A stretch of DNA of 13,134 bases from Phellopilus nigrolimitatus (Eukaryota > Basidiomycota > Agaricomycetes > Hymenochaetales > Hymenochaetaceae): contig JAJOHG010000577.1 in assembly GCA_021029095.1 (NCBI GenBank), forward strand, positions 1-13,134. The letters are read 5' to 3'. The number at the start of each line of letters is the position of its first letter. The first letter of the stretch is position 1. Position numbers and translations under genes: made by a program. The notes beneath the pieces are model-generated. The model was not told where the DNA came from. It searched no databases and was given only the letters and a program-made list of their open reading frames with translations. Positions 1-9,537 of the stretch are shown piece after piece.

Positions 1-152
1 CGCTGCGGAGCGCGATGTTCCCGAGCCGGTCGGCGCTGATGCGCGACCTACGGGGGCGTGGTGCAGAGGGAAAGAAGGCGCGGCGGAGGGCGCCGCTCGG
101 ATGGGTGAAGGAGACAGGGCTGACGGTGCTGCTCGTGAGTTGCCGCTCCTAA
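1..152 (+). CDS. 3' end of an unidentified gene (partial)
   Basis: The frame starting at base 3 is open from the left edge to a TAA at 150-152 and gives about 49 residues ending in GLTVLLVSCRS. I do not recognise the protein. The support is compositional: 41 of 49 codons end in G or C, far more than the overlapping frame 2, as expected of a real coding exon in a GC-rich fungal gene. The sequence turns AT-rich soon after the stop, as a 3' UTR would, and an AATAAA lies at 383-388. The fragment is rich in Arg, Lys and Gly, with a short hydrophobic end. The start and most of the gene lie outside the window. An antisense frame is also open across this stretch, so the strand is inferred, not proven. 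Confidence 0.4.
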   Translation, partial: LRSAMFPSRSALMRDLRGRGAEGKKARRRAPLGWVKETGLTVLLVSCRS

Positions 153-280
153 CGCACCAATCGAATATAGAGCGCAGGGACTCTTAAACTTCCTTTCCTT
201 TTCGCCGAAGCTTTGGGCACGCGACTTCAAATTCAAATCACTAGGAGAGGAAGAGTGATAGCAACGGCGGAAGTACCTCT

Positions 281-358
281 TGTCTGTATTTCTCCTGACT
301 GTTAATTATGATCTTGTATTCTGCTTGCTGTATTGTACTTTACTGACTGTTACATATG
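281..358 (+). repeat. Short imperfect direct repeat, two copies
   Basis: Two similar stretches of about 30 bases lie at roughly 283-309 and 329-358. Both begin CTGTATT and share TGACTGTTA followed by TATG, with a few mismatches and small gaps between those blocks. The origin is unclear. They could be a local duplication or part of the LTR-like fragment that follows. Confidence 0.4.
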
Positions 359-435
359 TGTTACTGAACTCACCTGAAGTTGAATAAATGAATTTTGTCT
401 TGAGAGAGAGTAGTCCAGATTTATATACATCTACA
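348..435 (-). mobile_element. Possible LTR-retrotransposon remnant (solo-LTR-like fragment)
   Basis: Read on the minus strand, the stretch has a TATA motif (GTATATAAATC, about 421-431). It is followed by a CT-rich segment (CTACTCTCTCTCAAG), then TTCATTTATTCAACTTCAG, and ends in GTAACA at 348. This order resembles the U3/R/U5 part of fungal copia-type LTRs, which end in CA. No second LTR, primer-binding site, target-site duplication or internal coding region is visible. The boundaries and the identity are therefore inference from layout only. Confidence 0.25.
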
Positions 436-904
436 TCAACAGATGAACGTTTAACTACTGCGCTAGGACGAATCAGGAGACTATACACATTTCTAAAACC
501 AGAGCCTTGTAAGGGTTTAGTAGAACTTGGTGGTCGCATTATAAATCGCGCAGTTTAGGAAAAAAATCGCTGTCGGTGGCAGTATGACTCAGTAAAAAGC
601 TCGCTGGACATGATGTGGCTGGGAGTCATGAGTGAGTAGTCAAGATTGATGAGTAAGCGTAACGAGGGACGAGAACCGGCGGCGGGAAGAAGGATGACTG
701 TCTTCTACGTAGAACATGAGCCGTATTAAAAAGCGTATTAATAACACGGTGTCCGGGGACCTCGGCTAGCCGAATGCAGAGAGGGGCAATCACACGCCGC
801 GTGCTGTGGCTCAGGCTCAGGCGCTGCGGGGAGGTGGATTGACAAGGACGGCACGAAAAGCGGCCCTTCATGAAAATTTCAGCGAAAAAATACAAAAATG
901 GCGG

Positions 905-950
905 GGTCGTTATTTTTCATTGTTCCTGAACAATGAAAAATAATATGACC
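905..950. repeat. Near-perfect hairpin/palindrome
   Basis: A 16-base left arm (910-925, TTATTTTTCATTGTTC) is exactly complementary to the right arm at 928-943 (GAACAATGAAAAATAA), with only CT between them. An outer GGTC (905-908) and GACC (947-950) extend the stem after small unpaired gaps. It lies in non-coding AT-rich DNA. It could be the core of a miniature inverted-repeat element, a structured RNA signal or a cruciform-forming site. The sequence does not decide between these. Confidence 0.75.
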
Positions 951-1213
951 CTTTCGTGCGTTTTTCATGCATTTTTACGGCCTAAGAAGGGGCCTCCTTC
1001 ATGCGGCGAGTCGTTGGTATGAGCACAGCTGGGGACATGACATCAGATATGAGTCGGAGGGTACGCAGCCATACGGAGAAAATAGATAATAGATAGATAC
1101 TATTAGCCTTTTATGAATAAGTTTAAGAAGGGGTGACAGGGGACGTGCGGGAGGAATGGGAATGTTTCTGATGTGGAGTGTCGGACACATATAGAGGATA
1201 GTTTATGGTATCG

Positions 1214-1340
1214 GCCCCTTTCTTCTCACCATTCTCTGTCTCCTCCTTCCTCCCATACGAACAACGCCCATCTCCTCCTTCTCCTCTTCCTCCTCCTCCT
1301 CCACCCGCTTTGCTCTGCTGCCCTCTCTCGCTCTTTCGCT
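1214..1340 (+). promoter_or_regulatory. Pyrimidine-rich core promoter / 5' UTR tract
   Basis: A stretch of over 100 bases is dominated by C and T, including TCCTCC and CTCTTC repeats. It ends about 60 bases before the ATG at 1400. Long CT-rich tracts immediately upstream of transcription or translation starts are common in filamentous fungal genes with steady expression. No clear TATA box sits at a sensible distance. The transcription start itself cannot be placed from the sequence. Confidence 0.4.
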
Positions 1341-1399
1341 GGCCGACCCATCACGACCACTTAATCCTCCACTAATAGAAATCCATCTTTAATCTTTTA

Positions 1400-4300
1400 A
1401 TGTCAAATGAACTCATGGATCTCCCCATACACAACTTCCCCGCTCAAACTTCCCTTCCTCCCGCCTCTTCGCTTTCCCTCTCCTCACTCTCCCCCCTCTC
1501 CTCCCCCGACCCGTCCCCGCCCCACCAATCCCACATCCACTCCTACAGCACCCGCACGCGCCAGGGCTCGGGATCGGGCTCGAGACCTTCCCTGCGCCTC
1601 CGCGACGCTTCCAACGCGGCAGCGCCACCGCCCCCACACGCTCCCGCTCAGCCCGTCAGGCGTATACGCCCGCTCGCATGCATGACTCCTAACACCAACT
1701 CGAACACGCCCATGTCCATCGCGAATGACGCCGGCCCGGGAAGTTTGAAGAAGGAAAAAGGCGCGTGGAGGATGGGAGGACAAGGTGGCCTGGGCGTGCA
1801 GCCGGGGCAGACGATCGAGTTCCCCCCGAAGCATGTCGTACTTCATCCTGACGATGCGAACAACAAGGTTTTCGTAGCCATGGGACGCGCCTTCTCGTCT
1901 GTCGTAAGTTCCCGCTTTCCGTTCTGCACTTTGTCTCGTTTTCCACTTCCCCACGTCTTCGGTTTCTTTGTGTGCTGAGATGAAAGAGGGCAAGCGGTCG
2001 TAAGTTTCTCACGTGGCTGAACTAGGCGCAGCCCATCCATCATTGCTCTTCTTCTTTCTAATCTCGGACTGTATTCCATATCGCGTACTGATCCGCGTTT
2101 TCTTTTTGCTTCTTAGGACAACTGTGCCATGACCGTCAAAGACCTCGCTGAACTGTCCATGAAGCATGGACTCGTATGTCAAAAGTAAGTGTGCATATAT
2201 CCAGACTTAGTGCGCATATACCTACTCGTCGCCCTTTATCTGACACTTATCTTCTTTGACAGCGTCTCTGCAGCAGCCCAGGCGATCACCTTCTTCATTC
2301 GAACCCATCTTGCTCGCTGCGAGGCCGAGCAGGACTTTCCTCTTGTTCTCCGCCTAGTCATGTATGGCACTTCAAAAGATGACTCCATTGCTGCTGGCCT
2401 TTACTCACGCACTGCTGGCAATACGGGCAACAAGGACAAGCCCTCCAAAGACGAGAATGGTAAGACAGATGTGGATCGCCGCACGTGTTTTCGTCGCGGT
2501 TCGACTGTGTGGTATCTCAGTAAAGCGGCTGGAGCCCCTTGCCCGTTTGCACGTGCAGGGATCGCGTTGCGTGATTTTTGTGAGGTGTCAGGGATTACGG
2601 GTGCTGAGAGCAGGAAGGGTACGGGCTTTGGCGGTGATTGCAGAGGAATAAAGCGCAAGCGCGAGCGCGGAGGTCTGAGGTACCGGTCTACAAGTGGGAC
2701 GACAGCGCGTTGTGAGGATGACGAAGATTCTGCAGAGGGGAGGAGACCACCGAAGGTTAAACTTACGCTGCGCCTTCGCCCGTGTCTGACGAGTATGCGG
2801 GAGAAGACCGAGCTGGAAGAAGAGGAAAGCTCCTCATCTTCCGACTCTGACTCCGATTCGGAAGTGGAAGAAATCCCGATGGCTGTCGACTCAACGGAAC
2901 CGACGGCTGCTTCGCCAGATCGCGAACACTCAGTACGTGAGCGTGAGTCTACATGGACTTTCCCGCCCTTCCCAATACAGCGCCGTATCTCTATCCCACC
3001 TTACACGCCTTCAGAAGAAACATATCCAACTATTTTCACGTCTCCCTCGTCCCAGCTTCCTGCTTCAGCTTCCTTTGCCGACTGGCCCGAACCTCCGAAA
3101 CCGAAACTTGAACTTACGTGCGTTGATTCATCTGTTCGCGCTGGATCAGCGGCACCGGGTGTTGGGCCTTACTACCATCGCTCGGGTGGCATGCCATATA
3201 ACGTCTCTACACCCCCGCCCGAGTCGGACGACGAGTTTGCGTTTGGAGACGACGAAGATGACGACTTCTCCCTCTCCATGTCGCCGGTGATTCCGATAAA
3301 ACGAGAGGACGGCCCGCTTGCTTACGTCTGGCCTCAAGCAGCTCCTTCTGTGACGTCGCTCAATTTTGAGTATGTCAAGTCGGAGCCAGCTTTCGATGAT
3401 TCATACGGTCTGAGTGGTTCGAAACGCTCTTCGACACAAACGGTCAAGCAGGAGAAACATGAAGAACTGGATTTTGGCCTTGAGGCGCTCAGCCTGTCAT
3501 TGAACGATGACACCGTCGTAGACTCTCTTCCTCTTGGCTTGGGACTTGGGATCAAGTCAGAGGAAGACGGCGAATTAGTACCAGGAGCGGACGATGGTTT
3601 TGGTTGGGATCAACCGATAGACCTCGCGCACGAGGAGCCTGTGTGCAATGTGGATGCAGGAGAAGTAGCGAATGCCTCTGGCAGAACCGGGTCGAACGCA
3701 GCACTGCAGCTGGAGTGGAAGGATGTGGAGCTGCTAGGGCCAGATACTGTGCGATTGCAAGAGCTCGAGGACGGTGGTTGGGAAAACATTCGTGCGCATC
3801 TAGAGGTTACAGCTTCGCCGTCTTCGACAACTGTCAAGCGAACGCCTTTGGAGCAACACGACGAGGACTTGCGTGTCGCAACGTCGCAATCTCCTGAGAC
3901 TTCGATGCGCACTTCGCTCCGACGTTCGTTCTCTCCAGTCCTTGATGCAGATATGTTGCCAGCACTATATTTCGGGTCGTTGAGTTCGCCGCCTTCTCTT
4001 GTAGGTTCCGTGCAGACGTGGTCCGCATGCTCACCGGAGACAGAATTTGAGAGCGTCGGTCCGGCGTCTCCTCCAGTGTACTACGGGCCCGATTCCCCCG
4101 CTGCCGTCCGCGATGACGAACCGACTTCCCTTACCTCCGCAGATGAGTATGACATCTCCCGTTCTGCACCCTGGGCAATCCCTGGAAAGGTGCCGGTGCC
4201 GCCATCGGTGCCCTCGCGTCGTGCGCCGCGCGCTGATTTCTCCGACATTGCACTGAGCGATGCGAGTGCACCCTGGGAGCGCGGGATGGTTTCGCAGGAG

Positions 4301-4906
4301 GACGTCGAGGAGCATCTACTTGCTCCTGCACCGGTGGCCGCAATGAGGGCGCTCAACATGTCCTCCATCGCGAAGGCTTCACCATTTGAAAACGTTGCGC
4401 CGGAGCTCCCGCTGAGCCCGCAGGAAGAGGCAGTATTCCAGAGCCTATGTATGTGTCCTGACATGGAATGGGATTCTCCGACGCAGCCTCGACAGCAGAA
4501 TTCCAACCAGGCGCAATCGGTAGTAGATACTGTGACGGTGGCAGAAAAGGTGGCGAAGGCCATTCAGGCAGGTATGCCGGTGCCGGAGGCTTCATTCGCA
4601 GATGTGTTCGCGGCGGCAACACGCCCGTCCGCTGCCCTTCGAGGGAAGAGAGGCGGGAAGCGGCATTCAATTGAGAAGGAGCAAGCGCTCTCGCGAAGGA
4701 TACCGGATGTGGAGGAAGATGCAGAAGAGGACAACGATGACATGGAAGCTGACGCCGACACGGAGTCACGGACCGGTTCCAGGCAGGCATCACATTCGAG
4801 AGAAAAAAGTGGCGGGCCAGCACCGCTGCGGCGCTCGAAGCGCGTAGCGAACGCGGTTGCGACGCAGCGCAAGCGCGAACGGCTGAGGAAGCGGACAACT
4901 ACTTGA
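1400..4906 (+). CDS. GDS1: GDS1-like winged-helix protein, putative nuclear regulator
   Basis: Three exons (1400-1903, 2117-2184, 2263-4906) join to 3216 nt, or 1071 residues. Introns are 213 and 78 nt with GTAAGT donors and TTAG/ACAG acceptors. Residues 1-138 are Ser/Pro-rich and disordered. About 139-299 form the winged-helix domain known from yeast Gds1: it opens at IEFPPKHVVLHPDD, has the helical VFVAMGRAF and VKDLAELSMKHGLV segments, and closes at STVWYLSKAAGAPCPFARAGI. All three exons contribute to it. The rest is a long acidic, Ser-rich tail with a Ser/Asp/Glu run, KVKLTLRLRP, four consensus SUMOylation motifs (Lys537, 563, 586, 622) and a basic C-terminus (RRSKR, RKRERLRKR) that looks like a nuclear signal. 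Yeast Gds1 is linked to growth on glycerol, but its molecular role is unsettled. DNA binding and transcriptional control are inferred from the fold. The ATG at 1400 is the first in frame; Met at 1679 is an alternative. At twice the yeast protein's length, it matches only in the domain. Confidence 0.85.
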
Positions 4907-6071
4907 GTTTTAACCTCTTTCACCATGCTGTTCAACATTTTTCCTTTGCATGCTTCCGACTCGCCTTTTCTATACATCCTGCCACTCAGGTTTGTCTGCA
5001 CAATTTGCTTCCGATATGCTCCATTTCCCGTTCACCTGTCGCCATTGTCCCGTTTTCCATCGAACCTGTAGATTCGTTCTCAGCTCTCAGCTCGCATCCC
5101 TACGCTCCTCTCCGTCTTCCGTGGTCATAAAATTGCTACATCTGTATCCAGAACAAATCCCCGAATAATGCCATTCTTATCGTATAACTTTTGCCTTTCG
5201 ATTTCCTCTTCTCTCCAATTCGAAGTTTTCTCCATCGCTTGCCATGAACCGTAGATTTGTATTTTTGAAAACTCTTCCTTTTACTCTTCGTAATCATATC
5301 CAGATTTTCGCCTCTACCTCGGGTCTACTCGATTTTACCTGTTACAAAGGGGCTTTCATTCGAAGTTTCAGCACCCATCCACGGTGATTTTGACTTCTTG
5401 CACTGCACTTTCGTTCTTTCACCACGACTACCGACTCTCGCAGCTCTGTGCCCCGCCTCGTTCAATTCCTTGGGCAGTATACCCCTTCTCCGCGCTATTT
5501 TTTTTCGCCGGCGTTTTGAGAGCTCGAGTTTCGCCGTCGTCCCGACCTTCCATTCGTTTGAACTTTGCAAGTGCAAGTCTTTTGGGCCTTCTCTTCGTAT
5601 GGACTTATGAGTTTCCCTTCTTCGTCCTATGCATTTCGAGTCTCTAGTAATTCGTAAACCCGAACCAAGTCCCGATCCGCCTGACTTATACATAGCTATG
5701 TTACTGCCTCGCCCCATCATCCAGGCCTTTATTGTCAATGTCGCACTCTTCTTGTAAACGATAACTGAGCTTCGAGCCACCAATTGTATGTTATATGAGA
5801 TTCCCTCTTTCCCCTTTCTTTGCGTGAAGTGTGCATTCGAAAAAGAAAAAACCTTCCCCCGGGAATGCGCTGAGGTGTAGAAAGAATTGGCTTGGAATAT
5901 AGAGGCACGCATAAGCACAGGTCATACGATACAGTGAATGTCTGTGGAATGCGATTATCGTGTATGGTCGTGCAAAGTGTACGATAAGGAGAGCGGGAAT
6001 AGAGGATACAAAATACACTGAAACGCTTGTGCAGAACCTTGGAAAAAAGTTGGCCGGAGGGACGAAGCCGA
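4907..6071. other. Shared 3' region between two convergent genes; no gene seen
   Basis: This stretch lies between the stop codons of the GDS1-like gene (+) and the PRM10-like gene (-), so it should hold both 3' UTRs and transcript ends. T-rich stretches on the plus strand near 4910-5330 suit the first gene's 3' UTR. On the minus strand an AATAAA lies at 5728-5733, about 340 bases past the PRM10-like stop, and could be its polyadenylation signal. Open frames up to 197 codons occur, but they have low-complexity, non-conserved-looking translations and no intron or motif support. I found no tRNA-like B box or snoRNA box pair. Confidence 0.6.
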
Positions 6072-8747
6072 TTAGAAAGTAACGAGCGCCGCGTTCTTCT
6101 TCTTGCCGAAGAGATAAATGATGGCCGCGCTCGAGTAAACGCCTGAGAGGATGCCGATGATGACGCTGATCACTGCAGGAAGATGATGAGGGGACTTCAG
6201 GTATGAAATAAAAGAAAGACATACTTTTTCGCGCCAGCGTCAGACTCTGCGTGTATTCGTCCTGATCCTCACCCTGATTAGACTGTGCGAGGCCGCCAGC
6301 CGCAGACAAGCCATCCTATTGTGTTAAAATAGTAGAAATAATTTAGCGACGCACGAATTGAAGAGGAATAAGAGTAAAACGAAACGTACGGGGACGAGAA
6401 GCAGGATGCCGGTGAGCATCGCCGTGAATGCCGTCCCGCCGAAGCGGCGCGAGTACCCGTTACCCAGCATGCCGACGAGCCAAGAGCCGATAAGACTCAC
6501 ATAGTCCGGGTGATTCCTCAGGCCGAGCGTGATGTTGCACAGGCGCGTGATCCAAAACGAGACACATGCGATCGAGACCATGACGGTCATTTGGCGATGC
6601 CACCAGTGCTGTTGGTTGTTCATCGACGAGCAGATCGCAAAGAGTGGTACGAGGAAAAAGAGTGTCCAGAACGGCATAGGGTGCAGATACCACCCCCAGG
6701 CTGGGTTTCGGTAGCATCCCTGCACCATATTCTGCTCTGCGGGCGTAGAGGTGTTGACGAACGTAAAAAACCCCGTGAACGACGAACCGCCGGTGCCCCC
6801 AAAGCCGTCACTCGTACCGTTGAGTGCCTGGTAAGTACCCTGGATCGTCGTGCTACTCGTGGAATTGCTCGCTGCTGCACGCAAGGCCCGTCGGGCAGGG
6901 CGATCGATGAAGAGGAAGACGTCAGAGCCAAGAGTGAGTCCGAAACCCTGCAGAAAGCAGAAATTATAAGTTCTTAAGAAGTCCGTGACCGTAAGCCTGT
7001 GGATTTACCAGGTACAGTGATGTCATGATCCCTGAAACAATCTTTGGCGAGCCTAGAGACTGATTTTTGCCTGCAATGTCAAGAGATCCCGATACTTTGA
7101 TTATAAGAAAAGAAAAAGTCAAGTACATCAACCGACAATGGAAGGCCGGAGAAACTCACAAATCAAATAACCTGGAAGCAGCGAAATGACACCTGATGAG
7201 GAGATGGCTGAGAAACACCAAAATTGCGAAGGGATGGTAGAAAATCCTCTTGCAATGAAAGACACCAAAGCCGCGGTAAACACCTCAGATCCACTCGCTG
7301 ACAAGTCGGACTTGGCCGCAATGTTCTGCATGATGCGGACGAGCAGACCCATGAACCCAGCGACCCACATGTCATTCAAGCTCCCGCCAAACGCAATCCC
7401 GCAGATCAGAAGGCATGACAAGTACGAAAGGAAGTAGCGGATCGACTGATTGTAGCGAGCCGGCGCATAGATAAGCTTGCGGAGTGCGTGATTACCATCG
7501 GATGCAGACATGTCGTCGTGCAGAACATGACGATAGACGTTGTGGACCTGGTGAATGCGCCCAAGCGAAAGGCCGACGTTTGATTTGATGAGACATGTCT
7601 CTGATGACTTGGTTTCTGGGTTCCCAAATGAAACTTGGATGATGCCGGGTGTAACCTGGAACTGAGCCTCCAACTCGAAGACTTTGGCAAGAGAATTAAG
7701 TTGCGCTTCGACGCGGTGCGAAGGCGAACCGAAGGTAAGGAGAGCCTTGGCGAAGATGAGCACGAATTTTTGATACTCATCCACGGCTAGAGAAAACAAT
7801 AAGTCAAGAAAGTGTCCGCGAGAACACAAATCAAACGTACATTCGGCGTGATACTGGATGACGTGTTTATCGTCCTTCCTGCGCTCTTGGTAAGACTTGC
7901 GCCCTTCCAGAGGCTTGCGCTCTGACGACTCGCCGTGCAGCATACGGCCTGTTGTTGTGCTCTCCTTGTTGTTCCGGCGCCTTCGAAGACCATCTTGGCC
8001 TTCGCCTTCGTCCATGAGGTAAGTTTCCTCTACATCGGCATTCATGCACTGACTACGTTCAAAGTTGTCGAGTTTGTCGTCTTTTCCGAATAACTTATCG
8101 TCACAAGAAGAAGACCGAGAGTTACGCCTGCTAGGATTGTGGCTGTTGCGTGCAGCGGGTTCGTCGGGATTTCGAGTGATGTGCGTGAGGGTATCTTTAA
8201 CGTGCTCGAAGAAACCACCGCGAGAGTGGTCCTCGCCTGCGGTGTTATTATTTGGAGGAGCCTCGTTTTGCGTGTCACGGCCGGCATTATAGACGAGAGC
8301 GGGCACAGGCAAAGTGGACTTCCTTCTGTGGCGGCTATGCTTATATGAGTCGAACGACGAGGAACGCCTCCGTCCATCATAGCTGCTGTCTTTGCTGTCC
8401 TGCGACTGGGAGAGGGTCTCATTGCTTGCCTGCTTCTCATCCTCGCGAGACTGCGCATGTAGCTGATCCGGGCGGAATGGGACGGCACTGAAGAAGCCCG
8501 GCTCATTATATGCCGGGCGTCTGTAAGCGCCAGACGAACGTTGGGCCTCGAGGTCTGAGGATTGGCTGAAACCACGAGCGGCGGAGCGAAGGGACGCATT
8601 TTGAGAAGGGGAGGTGCTCACGCCCGATGCGATGGCAAAAGGGTCCTCGTCGAGGCTGCCGCTGCGTGAACCGCGCGCCGCGTGGCCGGCAAGGCGAACG
8701 TCGGAGAACCGATCTTGGGGTGGGCGGGAGGGGGGCTTATCAGACAT
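6072..8747 (-). CDS. PRM10: ThrE / PRM10-family multi-pass membrane protein
   Basis: Six exons on the minus strand (8747-7841, 7786-7160, 7070-7009, 6947-6390, 6315-6225, 6172-6072) give 2346 nt, or 781 residues. All introns (54, 89, 61, 74, 52 nt) are GT-AG. Residues 1-302 are a hydrophilic Ser/Arg-rich cytoplasmic-type region. About 304-511 match the first ThrE domain: FAKALLTFGSPSHRVEAQL, PGIIQVSFGNPE, then four membrane segments (SYLSCLLICGIAFGG, WVAGFMGLLVRIMQNIA, EVFTAALVSFIARGF, SGVISLLPGYLI). From 533 the second, ThrE_2-like half has GFGLTLGSD, a Gly/Ser/Thr-rich loop with GCYRNPAWGWY, and membrane segments near 625-640, 654-672, 682-695, 704-718 and 749-770. Family members include bacterial threonine/serine exporters and yeast pheromone-regulated Prm10, so export of a small metabolite is likely but the substrate is unknown. 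The gene ends head-on with the GDS1-like gene and shares a divergent promoter with the PUF gene. The short exon 7009-7070 is the least certain part. Confidence 0.88.
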
Positions 8748-9537
8748 GGTTAAAACAAAGAGGCGGGGCGTTGGGGGAGAGTTCGGGCAAGCGCTTTATA
8801 GAGAACATCTGGTCTGAATTGTAATGGAGGCCTTCACCAGACGCGACAGAAACTGGCCAATAAACTGAAACATTTCCATTTCATTTCTGGCCACATACAT
8901 AGCTGCTGGTTTTTGAGAAGATGTTCTTTAAGGTGCTGCCATCACGAAACTTTTGCAGAATCTAGATGATGATGCGCGTGCCCGACGCGAGCGTGGACAC
9001 ACCGTGCCCGTGCAGCTGCAGCACCCTTCTAGGTTCATTTTTTCTTGGAATTTCTTTCAGAGATGTAGAGTGGTAAAAGGTATGTCGATTTTACCAATAT
9101 TCGGGCTTGTCTACTGGAGCAAAAAGAGACAGGATTGAGCAGAGATCCTGCGAGAACTCAGAAGCAGAAGAGAGGTAGCGCCACCGTGTTATTTGTGTAA
9201 TGTTTGTAAGAATTCCCATGGCATTGTCTCGGTAGCATTTTCGTGATGGCTGGTTTGTGAGGTGTCGAGGACTCTGTCTCCGTCTAATACTTCTCTTAGT
9301 ACTCCTAACTATTCGACTGCCCGGGGCACATCTCTACATAAAATCGGATTTATTGCGACGAAAACGTCTAGGTCTTCATTGTAATCCTCCTCTTATAGTC
9401 GTACCCGTCCATTCTCCATCCCTGCTTTTGCTTTCGCCAATCTTCGCCCGTCCCACCTTGCTTTCCATCCCACATCCCCTTGTTCCCGAAAAAAACCTCA
9501 GCTCTAATACCTAATTCAAGTCAAACCGCCCGTTATT
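8748..9537. promoter_or_regulatory. Divergent promoter region between the PRM10-like and PUF genes
   Basis: The two start codons are 790 bases apart and face away from each other. On the minus strand CTATAAAG (8801-8794) lies 47 bases before the PRM10-like ATG and is a plausible TATA box. A CCAAT pentamer lies at 8857-8861 and another at about 9434. On the plus side a pyrimidine-rich stretch (about 9395-9490) precedes the PUF start codon. No gene is supported here: the small open frames have no motifs and differ in composition from the neighbouring exons. Confidence 0.5.
8794..8801 (-). promoter_or_regulatory. Candidate TATA box of the PRM10-like gene
   Basis: CTATAAAG on the minus strand is the only good TATA match close to the PRM10-like start codon, 47 bases upstream of the ATG. 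If used, the 5' UTR would be very short, about 15-25 bases, given usual TATA-to-start spacing. A start site further upstream is just as possible. Confidence 0.35.

Larger units (their letters stand above)
153..1399. other. Intergenic region, AT-rich, with repeat-like debris and the promoter of the next gene
   Basis: No convincing gene is present. Open frames here are under 90 codons, carry no recognisable motifs and are mostly antisense. The left part (about 280-435) holds an LTR-like fragment and short imperfect direct repeats. A strong hairpin sits at 905-950. A run of three GATA tetramers lies at 1085-1099, and a long pyrimidine-rich tract runs from about 1214 to 1340. The right 200-300 bases most likely act as the promoter and 5' UTR of the GDS1-like gene. 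Confidence 0.6.

Noticed and set aside
645..720. Possible box C/D snoRNA (TTGATGA near 647)
   Set aside because: There is no matching CTGA box at a proper distance with a terminal stem.
1484..1993. 169-codon minus-strand open frame over the first GDS1-like exon and its intron
   Set aside because: It is a shadow of Ser/Pro-rich coding sequence. The plus strand has a conserved domain and splice sites that extend the gene.
4353..4898. 181-codon minus-strand open frame opposite the 3' part of the GDS1-like gene
   Set aside because: It is antisense to a long coding exon. Such shadows are common with GC-rich codon use, and no motif is present.
5325..5918. 197-codon minus-strand open frame between the convergent genes
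   Set aside because: The translation is Lys/Arg/Ser-rich without domain, signal or conserved-looking motif. It lies where 3' UTRs are expected, and the overlapping frames are nearly as open. I treat it as chance.
5791..6309. 172-codon minus-strand open frame overlapping the end of the PRM10-like gene
   Set aside because: It reads the last PRM10-like intron and the final exon in the wrong frame. The spliced model explains the region better, with ISVIIGILSGVYSSAAIIYLF as the terminal membrane helix.
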